Assembly: GCA_025024175.1 (NCBI GenBank)
Contig: QCXZ01000003.1
Location: forward strand, 620,001 to 684,000
DNA: 64,000 bases
DNA from: Rhyzopertha dominica
Lineage: Eukaryota; Arthropoda; Insecta; Coleoptera; Bostrichidae
Direction of reading: 5' to 3'
The position numbers were made by a program, and so were the translations under genes. The notes below the pieces were generated by a model. The model saw only the letters and a program-made list of their open reading frames with translations, ran no database searches and was not told the origin of the DNA. Below are positions 22,673 to 33,300 of this stretch, in pieces. How positions within the stretch are numbered: the stretch's first letter is position 1; each line of letters begins with the position of its first letter.

Positions 22673-22778
22673 ATTAGGTAGCTTGGAAACAAGCTGATTG
22701 AACGTATGTGCTTTGTCTCACTTGATTTATCAGGTAACTCTGACGATCGTTTCGACCAATACGGTCATTGTCAAAGGG
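22673..22778 (-). repeat. Dispersed repeat family 2 with hammerhead-like core
   Basis: The fullest copy of the family. In minus orientation it has UUGACAA, U, GACC...GGUC, GAAA, CG-AU-CG and UC, then agagttacctgataaatcaa, gtgagacaaagcacatacg, and a tail ending aagctaccta. Stem I is reduced to 2 bp (CU/AG). The core substitutions are the same as in the 7161 copy. Confidence 0.7.
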
Positions 22779-25191
22779 CTGTTACATCTAATTGTTGGTT
22801 ATTTATATCTTTATTTGAATTGATAACAGATGGCAATTTCATCTACCTTTTCTCTAATTTTTTTGTTTTTCAGGGGACATCAAACAAACTCTACCTTGTA
22901 ACGTCGCAACTGTCATGGGTCTTGTCAAAATTGACACTTAGCCAACTTAAGCAAGGCAGGTTAAATTTCTCTGAATTTCTGATTTTTGTTAAATTTATCT
23001 CGCTTTCGGCTTGTTTAGAAACGTTGAATGCCTTCAACAAAATAGCGCCTTATGAAACTAGTTTTTTAATATACTATTATATTTATAAGGCATTAACTAT
23101 CCAACTTAAATAGACAACCGTCAAGTCTGGGCATANTATAACAAGAAGCAAACAAATGACACTACTGTCTTTCGAAGGATTTGGGCAATATTATATTCGT
23201 CTAGGAAATGAACTTCAATACCAAATACACTATAACTACGACAAAACTTTAAATTCTATTCGCACGATGAAAAGTCACGATTCAATTATCATAACGGAAT
23301 TTTCCATTCTGAGTAGTTCCAAGAAACACCTTTCAATTTTTCACCGGATTTATGAGAAACCGCAATACTTGGGACTTGTCTAAACCTGTGGGAACTTCGC
23401 AAATGTCAAACTTATTAAATTTAAATTGTAAATGCGCGCTACCAGAATAATCCCTAAGAAGATTATGTCTACGCTTTACGACGAATTCAGAGTGTAACAC
23501 AATTTTGCTTAATATTCGGAACACACTTTAGGCAGTGCTTGTCGAGACAGGTAGGATGTTGATATAGCAATTAACTCTGTTTTCCAATGTATGTAGGTAT
23601 ACGCAGCAGCATGGCGACCTTCATAGAGGATGAGCAAAACGATATAAATCATAGGGCTGTTCTTACTGGGCATTTCAAATAATGTTTAGTGAAGCTTGTT
23701 AAATCAGAATCTTCATTAAACTTCATATGCTGATATAATAATTGAAAGCAAATTAGTATTAGGTTACTGTAATTGATTGAATTGTAAAATTAGATTTAGT
23801 TCTAGACGGCAGCTTTAATTTTTACTTATTGCAATTTTAAAGAGAGAGTAAAGATCTATTTGAGCGCTAGAAAAATAATCACCTATTTGTACAAACTCTG
23901 CACAAAATATGTTTGACACAGCCTTATTTTACAAATTTTCACATAAGTTATTGTTTTTGTGCAAACAAGGTGGTGCAATATAATAATAATTTATCTCTAA
24001 ATATTCAGTAGTTTTTGAGTGGTGCTGTGTAAAAATAGGTGACATTGGTAGCTCTAGAAACGCCAAGTAACCGAATAAAACCTAAAGCAACTGGCCTGCA
24101 TGAATGTGTTATAATAGGAGATTTTTAATGCTGTAAATAATAGAAGTAATAAAACAAGATGTGTATGAACAGCAATTTAATTTGGTTGTGAAAACTGTGG
24201 CAGGAAATTTGCTGAATAACTAGCTGAAAACAAACATAAAATTATTAAAAATCAGGTTACTGTCATGTTTTAGTATTATTGAACAATGTAAGTCGTTTTA
24301 GAGCTTATAACAACCGAAGCAATATCTGTGAAGTTGAGATTTTTTTACATGAATACAAAAAATGAATACGGTTCATTATTTGTTCTTGAAATATTGTTTT
24401 TTTTTTCATACACCATTAAATGATGTTATGTGAACCGCAACACAGTTCTCGTCCATTATAAATGAACTTGATGCTGCACGAGCTGCGCTTCTGTCGACAT
24501 CAAGGAAAAGTCAGTTTCAGCCACATGTTTCAAATTTCGACGCAAAAACTTTTTCCATACATTTTATCAAACGGGCAACTTCGCAGAACTCGCATAGTTT
24601 TGCTTCACACAGCTTGTATCAAGTACTTGTAATTAACAGCAATCAAAAACCCGTCAGATACAAGCACGGCGATAGAACTGATGAGGGTATCGTTACATTA
24701 TTAAAACTTTGAAATTTCATGCTCGGTAGAATTATAAACCTATATTCCGCTGCTATGATGTTTAACCGAGCAACACTAAATTAATTGACATCAGAAGAGG
24801 AAGTCCGTGATTTTCGAGGTGAGAAACATAATCCAGTGATGTTTGGTTATTTCTTTTATTTGAAGTTACTCAAGTTGTTCCGTTCTCGACATTTTGATGA
24901 GATTTTTCTAAAACAAAATTAATTAGCGGGACAACATATTAAGATTATAGAGTTATTAAAAATTAAGGTAAGTTATTTTATCATTATTATCGCCTAGTTA
25001 CTGAATAGGATCCAGATTTACGTTATGTTTCAATTAATTCGATTCACCAAGATGGTTCGTTAGTAGGCCGGTGGATTGAAAGACGTTTTTGATTAATTCT
25101 GTTTTCTTTTGAGGGGTAGCGTATTCTTCGTTATTTAACTTGAGAGAGGTAGTTAACTGTTTTCTTTCGTTTTCAGGTTTTTAATTAGTTT
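22779..25191. other. Intergenic, one short plus ORF with acceptor
   Basis: No gene is firmly supported. After an acceptor-like acgcag, an ATG at 23611 opens 23 codons (MATFIEDEQNDINHRAVLTG, then HFK and TAA). The 22706-23113 frame starts inside the family-2 repeat and was rejected. Confidence 0.35.
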
Positions 25192-25374
25192 TCATACGTT
25201 TCCGTGCGAGCTTGGCCCTTCCTTATACGATTGTATGTTGATCGGAAATGGACCAAGTCTTACTTCTACATTCAGTTCTGCTAGTCTGCTTGCGTTGTCT
25301 TGTTCTCTGTGACGTTGAAATTTTCTTCTTATCCTGTTTTTCTCCTTGAATGTGTGTTGCAGAGTAACCAACAA
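25192..25374 (-). pseudogene. Non-LTR retrotransposon relic (endonuclease-RT linker)
   Basis: The frame contains KNRIRRKFQRHREQDNASRL, followed by AELNVEVR. It resembles the basic linker between the endonuclease and RT domains of Jockey/R1-group elements (a K-x-R-x-R-R-x-W/F-Q-R-x-R pattern). No endonuclease or RT motifs flank it, so it is an isolated fragment. It lies on the same strand as the 1765-2700 relic, though a common origin is not shown. Confidence 0.45.
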
Positions 25375-28065
25375 TCCTTGCCCGTTGTTTTTGTAATTAA
25401 AAACTGTGCTTCTACTTTATTTATTATACGCCGATCTCAAATAAGTTGTACACGTACCGAAGACAGAGCGCCAGACTAATGTAATTCTTATGGGGGGTTA
25501 CTACACGGACCAGAAATAACGCACTATAATATATTCAAATGGATTTTTCAGTTTAATTAATAAATGTAATGCAAATTATTTTCATTTCATTATTGTGCCG
25601 TAAACTTACTAAGGTCTGAAGCCCCACTTAAATAGTATCAGAACAACGGTAATACCAAAGAACAGATTTGCACCTTAGGTTTATTATGTTTTCTGGAAAC
25701 GCTTGTCATTGCTGAATCAACCAACCTGGTAAAATGAATGCTCAAAGAAATCTGCTCACTAGATATAGACAAACTACCATCACATAGCTCATTATGTCGA
25801 TTATTTCTTGTTAGTATTTCTAACCATTTCTATACATCCTTACAGCATCCAGATCTTCAGTCTTGTAAGAAATAAGTAGTTTTTAAACAGTACCTATATA
25901 ATTTAGGTACTGTGTACGACCTAAGGACGTGAAAATATCCATCTATTCACATACGACTACTATTGTAGATCATTACAGAAACAATATAATGTTGATTTTA
26001 ATCTAAATCCGTAGAATATAATAGAAATAATGTTATGCGTTACTGAAAACCTTTATATAGTTGACTGTCTTTATTAATATGAGTTTAAGACCACTGAATT
26101 TTTTTTTAACTAATGCTATCTATAGGAACCTAAATTAGCTATTAATTTCCAAAATTGCCAACGATGCTCACATACATGGAAGTAAGATTTCTAAAAGAAA
26201 ACAACGACAAAACGCAAAGAATAACGACAGCATTTGTCTTCTTCATTTTTTACCCTAAAAAAGAAACATCACAGAATAATGAATGCCAAAAGCATCCACA
26301 ATCGTAGAAGTAAAATCTCTATGGACAGACAAAGTTTTTGTTTTGTAGCCCATATAAAACAAATGATTATTAACGGAATATAAAAGACAAAGGTGAGCAT
26401 TGCAACATTTATAGAGAAAATAGACAGAAAAGTTATACAAAGATGGGAGGTACCCTGGTCCTTGTTCATAAAGGATAGATTTTGATTTTATTAGGATACC
26501 GCGAATAATTTTGCCAACCTCTATGATTCTAGTCTACAGTAAAATGTATGTCCATCTGAATGAAACAGTTAATATAGGCGATTACGCGTTAAGGCATAAA
26601 TAAATATATCATAGGACGTACATCACTATATTATCATAGTCGAGCTCAGAATGTTTGTCAGTAGTTTGAAAAATGTGCTGTTCTGGTTTTATGTTTCTAG
26701 TTGTGCGGTGCACCTGTTTCCTCTATTAGCTACAGAAATTCTCTGGTTTCCCACTACCTGCTCAAATTAATAGCGAACACCCGCAAGGGTTTCCAGTTTT
26801 ACTAGAGTTGCTGAGTGCTTTATGCATGAAACCTCAAACAACTGCAGTGAATCCCACAAAGACGGGAGAAGCTTCAGGCTTTAATTTATAATTTTTACTA
26901 CTACTAATTACTAGGCTATTTAGCTCATTCCGATTAGGAAACTTTTTCTTTAACTGTAATATTATAATATTGAAATCCGACAAAAACACCATAGTCAATA
27001 CAGTGCTACATATCTGAACATCAGAATGTGTTTTTCCGCATCGCTTTCAACTTTTAAATTAACGTTCTCGAAAATTTTCCGTAAAATGTCATTCGCATTA
27101 TTAATGGACACTCTTCCGCTTGCCTGGTCGACAATCCATAATAATAATGCCCATTTAGCACCAAAAAAATTCAAAGGCAAAACAAAGGGCCGCAAAAGGC
27201 TGCGTTATTAAATTTATAATGAGGGATGGAGCAATTAGGCCATTTATCGGCGGTTGGTGGCCGACAAAGTTCCGACAAAGCGCTCAAAGTATTTGGTTCG
27301 GAGTAATTCCTTTGTAAGCAGGTCGTCGATATTAAAATCGCTGGGCTAAAGGATTTTAACAGTATAAGATATAACGTTAAGCGTTTTCCTAACGGAGTAG
27401 AGACAAGTTTTAAAACAATTTTTCTTTGAGACTTAATTTGATAAAAGTGACGAAAGTGACATATAATATTGTTATAACCTAGAGCTTAAGGTTATTTCCG
27501 ATGTCCCCTCTATTGGGTTTAGATATATTATTTGTCAAGGTTTTATGCTAAAAAGTATCGGAAAAAGTCAAGCCGCTTGGGAGTTTTCAACGAAAACGCT
27601 GCCTAATCCCTCTGAGATATATAACAAAACAATCCATGATGGGATATTCCTCTTTTATAGATCTACATTGCCATTCCATCCGTTTCCATATAGTAATCAC
27701 CATTGAATATCGAGGATGAGTTTCATTACGAACAAAAGCATACCTACGCAATATAATATATTTAGGAATATTGGTGATTAATGACTCTAGTCTAATGATA
27801 CTAGTATGTACCCTCTAGTAAATTATCACGTATTACAAAAGCGTAAATATTATAAAAACAGAAAAGGAAGCAAAAAATCTTTATCGACTAGGCAAATGAG
27901 TTAGCAGCATTAAATATAAATGTTATAGTGATTGGTGCCAAATTCCATTACATTTTTAGCCAAATTTTAGGAATGGGTACTAATGCAACTGACTACTTAT
28001 TTCTTGTGTTAGTGTTGTTCCACTGCCAGTGTCCATGAATATAACAATAAAGTATAACGCCGTTA
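25375..28065. other. Intergenic with a conserved-looking island
   Basis: AT-rich DNA. At about 27000-27300 a less AT-rich block carries a minus frame (ASGRVSINNANDILRKIFEN) without convincing splice sites, and ATTA-type motifs. It reads more like conserved regulatory DNA than an exon. Confidence 0.35.
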
Positions 28066-28150
28066 CCTTTCTGACAATGACCATCAAGTCGAAACGATCG
28101 TCAGAGACAAAGCACAAAAGTTCAATCAGCTTGTTTTTAAGCTACATAAT
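28066..28150 (+). repeat. Dispersed repeat family 2 with hammerhead-like core
   Basis: CUGACAA, U, GACC...GUC, GAAA, CG-AU-CG and UC, with stem I CUUU/AGAG (one G-U pair). This copy keeps C3 but has A at position 8, so the C3-G8 pair would be broken. The tail gacaaagcacaaaagttcaa and tcagcttgtt identify the family. Confidence 0.7.
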
Positions 28151-28213
28151 TGTCGACAGCATTTGTGGCCTGGTGTCAGGTATTATTTGTTTTAATCTTT
28201 GTGAGTATGTTAA

Positions 28214-28735
28214 TTATATCACATTATGAGCACCGAAAATAAGCAAAAAGTAGGTTGTAATTACAAAGCGAAAGTATACAACTTGTCCTCCAACTGTAGT
28301 CTTTTTTCTACAATCAGTCGCCGGATTTATCTATAAAACGTTATGTTACTATAAACCCACGATTATTTGTAACTATATACATACCGGCTTCTTGCAAATC
28401 CATCATGTAGAGATCTGCGCAAGCAGTAGTTGCAAAATACATTTGCCAAGTTCCATGCAACGTGTAGGGGGATAGAGCAGGCTCCTAAACTATAGTATAG
28501 TTAAACCAAAGGCTTAGTACTGTACCTACCGTGTAATATAGAGCACGGACACGAATTTCTCCTAAGTTTACAGCGACAAGCTGCACTTCTTTGGAGGAAA
28601 TTTCAGCCGGAACGTACGATATCCCCACTGTTAGGTTAGCTGAAGTCCAGCACGGCCTTGATGGCGGACTTTCCGGGATCATATTTGCAAAAAAATCGCT
28701 GCGCCGATCCTCATTGTTTGTAAAGGTGCAAGGTA
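28214..28735 (-). CDS. Unidentified gene, three phase-compatible exons
   Basis: The first exon seen ends at 28530 (ACG|gtaggt). Its frame is open back to about 28735, with an ATG at 28682, and includes SANLTVGISYVPAEISSKEV, then NLGEIRVRALYYT. Exon 2 (28385-28484, acceptor tagtttag, donor gtatgt) is 33 codons plus one base and includes HGTWQMYFATTACADLYMMD. Exon 3 (28214-28293, acceptor agactacag) adds VGGQVVYFRFVITTYFLLIF and a stop. Phases 0 and 1 agree. The introns are 45 and 91 bp, and 45 bp is short but seen in insects. The 5' end is not fixed. The product is not recognised. The hydrophobic end could be a membrane anchor. Confidence 0.5.
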
Positions 28736-29737
28736 AACATTTCAGTATATAATCCGCCGATGCGACGTTATCTCACGTATAATCTGCGGGCAGTCTGTGA
28801 GGGAAACGCGTGGGCCAAGTTTACAGGAAAGCATTGTTTGCCACATCGATCCTTCCACGTTGTCTAATTTGCGGCCGGACGAAACGATGAAGTGGATAAA
28901 CATGAGCTAGACAAGATGCGCCTTCGATGAAGCGGGATTGGGAGCCAATTAGCGAGGACTAATGAATCCCTAGCTAACAATGCATGTCCTTGATATAAGT
29001 AGCTTGTTAGGGAAGGTAACATAAGCTTTATGTCCGAATGTACAGGGTGAGTGATTATTTTACATTATCGGTTCCTAGTTAACTTTCGGTAACAAAAGTT
29101 TCAAACAGAAAACTTATTCTGAGGCCTTTTTTAGGGTTCCCATTGATATACTGTACAATTACTAGTCACAATAAGGAATACACAAATAATGAAAGTATAA
29201 AGAGACTCAAAAATTTGTAAAAATCCATCCTAAACGTCTCAGATAAGGGAAAAACAACCAAAAGTATGTACAAGGATAAATTCAACGAACACGAACCAAA
29301 CATAAAAATTGGTGTACCTGTAACTATTAATGTCGACACGTCTGGTGCTTTACTGCAGGGAACTTCATCCTTTTTGGAGTCAGGGCCAAAGATATTTTGA
29401 TTTTGGTTCATCAGGTCACAACATAAGGAAATTATACCTACCTATTACTATTATTTTACTAATTCATAGTAAATTAAAGAAGCAAACATTGCGGGCAGTA
29501 CTACATTTGACATTGTTTACCCTTAATTAATCTATCAGTATCTGCTCCAGTATTGGTGGTTGCAATTCTCAAACTGTTCTCATGGTGAACATCAGTATTA
29601 TTCTGTTTCTTGTCTCTGATTTCGCGTGTTTCATTCTAGAAAATAGCGGCNNACATAGACATGTGGTGCCTAAAACAAATTAGACACCATTTGGAAAAAC
29701 ACAGCAACTAAATCGTCGTGTAACAGCGAATATTAAC
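28736..29737. other. Intergenic, GC-richer block upstream of 28735
   Basis: The stretch 28740-28960 is less AT-rich and may be the 5' region or promoter of the minus-strand gene ending at 28214. It has no clear exon. The remainder up to the retrotransposon is unremarkable and contains two N bases at 29651-29652. Confidence 0.35.
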
Positions 29738-30090
29738 TGTGGCGTAATTTCTATGAGCGCCGGTTCGGATTTTAAATATTTTGTGGACTGTATTTGGGAA
29801 CTATTTTTAATTGAATGGCAATGACTTACCCTGATGATTATTCAGTGGGTGCCAGAGGTTCTCTTTCTTAGGGAATCTTAGACACAAGGAGGAGGGACGA
29901 AGGGATTGAAGAAACCCAATGGAATCCTCTTCGCCGTCAGATTTTATTTGGGAATTCGCTGATGAAAAACTATCGGAGGCACGATAACTGGAAGAGCCAC
30001 TCTTTTCACGGGCGGTAAAATTGTGACTGCCTCTACCTTCGGCGCGCGCATGACAAGTGCTTACAAAAGGTTTTAAATTTGGCGCTAACA
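29738..30090 (-). repeat. BEL/Pao 3' LTR
   Basis: 353 bp. In element orientation it begins TGTTAGCGCC and ends TTACGCCACA, a regular TG...CA. It contains a splice-donor-like CAGG|gtaagt near its 3' end. Confidence 0.92.
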
Positions 30091-30103
30091 TCCTGCCCCG
30101 CCG
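30091..30103 (-). other. Polypurine tract
   Basis: GGCGGGGCAGGA lies directly before the 3' LTR in element orientation, the expected place for plus-strand priming. It is interrupted by a C. Confidence 0.55.
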
Positions 30104-30305
30104 AATAAAAATGAATAGGATAAATATATGTAAACGAAAAATTAGCTTCAAAAAACTCAAAGGAGGAAAATCAATACGAAAAAAAACTTAATTCCAAACT
30201 GGTTTTGGAAATAACAAATAAATCTAAAGTTCAAAAACACCCAATAATAGTTAAAATAAACAAACAAATTTCTTAGTCTAATATCTGAACCTATTAGAAT
30301 AAATT

Positions 30306-33300
30306 CTATTGGTTCGGCAAAGGACATAACTTTGCAACAGGTCGTACGTAAGAGCCTGTCCTAGTTTTCACTAGGGCAACTCTAGCAGTGCCGTCTTTGC
30401 CAGGATATAAACGTTCTATGACAGCTAAAGGCCAATTCAATGGTGGAAGATTATCATGAATAATAATAACGATCATTCCTTCTGATGGGGGGTTGGTTAT
30501 TGTATTCCATTTTTGACGGGACTGCAATGTAAATAAGTATTCTTGACGCCATCGCCTCCAATAATGCTGTACTAAAGAATCTAATAATTTATAACGATTA
30601 AGTAAACCCTTTGGTGATTTGTCATTAAAATGTTCAACGGGTAATGACGCTACTGGCGATCCATACAAAAAGTGGGCTGGAGTTAATGCAACAGGATCAG
30701 AAGGATCAGTACTAAGTAAACATAATGGTCTCGAATTCAAAACTGCTTCGATCTGGGTTAGAACAGTGTAAAACTCTTCGTAAGTTAAAATCTGGTTTCC
30801 TATGACTCGACTCAAGTGGGTTTTGACGCTTTTAATATTGGATTCCCAAAATCCGCCCATCCAAGGAGATGATGGTGGATTAAATTTCCATGTAATTTTG
30901 AAGGAATTTAATTCTCTTTGAAAAGCATCTTGGAATCCGCGACTTTGAGTTAACTGATAGATTTCATCAAATTTTGTTTTTGCACCGACAAAGTTTGTGC
31001 CACAATCAGAGAAGAGAGTAGCGCAGTTCCCTCTTCGGGATATGAAACGTTTAAAGGCAGATATAAAAGCATCAGAGGACAGATCCGAAGCCAGTTCTAA
31101 ATGAATGGCCTTAGTAGACAGGCATATAAACAGACAAATATAAGCCTTCTGGCTTTTTACACCCCTGTGACGAGACATGGTAATTGAAAATGCTCCCGTG
31201 TAATCTACACCGGTCGCTAAAAAGGCTTTAGCGCAATTCACACGTTCAGAGGGTAAATCTGCCATAAAAGGATAAATAGGCTTAGGATTTATTTTAAAAC
31301 AAGTGTTGCATTTCCAAACGCGTTGGCGAATCATACTACGGGCTGACAAAATCCAGTAATTTTGGTATAATAATGATTGTAAAAGATGAGCTCCAGCGTG
31401 GCAGTATTTTTTATGGTAATAATCAACAAGCAAACTCACAAACGGATCAGATTTGGGTAATAATATGGGATGCTTTTGATCAAATTTAATATTTGCATTT
31501 GATAATCGACCACCTACTCTAATTACTTTGTTATGAATGAATGGATGTAATTTTCTTAATTTAGAATTTGACAAAATTGTTGATTTTTCCAACGAAAGGT
31601 ATAACTCTGCAAAATGTTTCTGCTGCACTGCTCGAATTAGATATGTTTCAGCAACGCATAAATCATCATTGCTTATACTGCTATGGTTAGGCAAAATTTT
31701 CAAAAAACGCAAAACATAGACCGTTGAATTTAAAAGTTTAGACCAAGAAGAAAAACGATTAAGTAAGTTATACAAACTTGATTCTTCTTGTTCTGTGGCA
31801 ATAAAAACACGATTTTCATCCGTTATGGAAGGGGAATTCAAGTCAGAAACAGCTTTAACAGGCCACTGATAGAAATCTAAACCCAACCACTGGGGCCCAG
31901 AAAACCACGTTTCATTTTTTACTAGTTGGGAGGGTGTCAAACTTCTGGAAACACAATCAGCAGCGTTTTCTTTGCCAGGGACAAAAAACCAACAATCAGG
32001 AGATATATTCTGATGAATCTGCGAGATTCTATTAGAAATGAAGGGTTTGCATTTTTGAGGTTGAGAATTAATCCATCCTAACGTTATAGTGGAATCGGAG
32101 AAAGCATATATCTTGTGAATGCGATCACCGTAAGTATCTTTTAAGAACCTTAGCTGTTTTGCCAACAACGCGGCGGCAGAGAGCTCTAATTTAGGTAAAG
32201 TTAGTTCGGGTGAAGGAGATACTTTAGATTTTGCGATCAAAAGGAATACCTTGGGAATTTGTTGTGGCAAAACAACTTTGCAGTAGATTACGCAACCATA
32301 CGCTACCGGACTCGCATCACTAAAACCAATTAAAGTGATCAAGGTGTCTGAAAACACGTTTAAATGTCGGGGAATTTTGATAGTATTAAGCAAATGCAAC
32401 TCTTTTTGGAAGATGTACCACAATTCTCGGATAGCTTTAGGTGCAGGGTCATCCCAATCCAATTTTAATGCCCAACATCTTTTTATAAGTAACTTTACAA
32501 ACAAAGTAACAGGAGCTAAGAAATTTAATGGGTCGAATATGCGGGCTACTATTGATAGCATATTGCGTTTAGTTGGATCGACCATTTTCATGTCTATCTT
32601 AAAAGAAAATGTATCAGTGTTTGGATTCCAAAAAAGGCCTAACACACACAAATCGTCGCGAGCAAAATCTAAATTCTCTATCAACTTATAATGGTTTGGA
32701 ATTTGGGACAAAAACTCGGAGGAATTAGACATCCACTTTACCATTTGGAAACCGCCAGAATTAAACAAATTAACTAGAGAAAAATGGGCTGTAACAGCAT
32801 TGTCGACATCCGGTAAGCTACAAATCAGGTCATCAATATATAAAGTTTTGGTCACAAGAGATACTGCTTCTGGATATAATGCTCCTTCGTCATCAACTAA
32901 CTGTTTAATAGTACGAAGACTAAGGTACGGTGAAGATTTGACCCCAAATGTAACTGTGTTTAACTCATAGATGGAAACAGAAGAGGTCTCGTCAAATCTC
33001 CATAGAATCCTTTGGAACCGACGATGTTCTTCAATAAGATTAATTTGACGGTACATTTGTCTGATGTCTGCAGTTACTGCTACCGGAAATAATCGGAACA
33101 TTAATAAAATGCGTAGAAGATCGTTTTGTAACTTGGGTCCTGTATAAAGGATATCATTTAAAGAAAACCCATTTTCAGTTTTCATGGATGCGTCGAAAAC
33201 TATTCTACAGGGGGTTGACGAACTTTGCTTGAAAATACAATGATGTGGAATATAGTAAGAAGGCATTGTTGAATCATCTTCTAGTATCAGAGACATATGC

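Noticed and set aside
22706..23113. 135-codon plus-strand frame
   Set aside because: Its first third is the family-2 repeat read in the wrong direction, and the rest is low in coding character.
29807..30160. 117-codon minus-strand frame
   Set aside because: It lies mostly inside the LTR and recurs in the other LTR only as non-coding repeat sequence.
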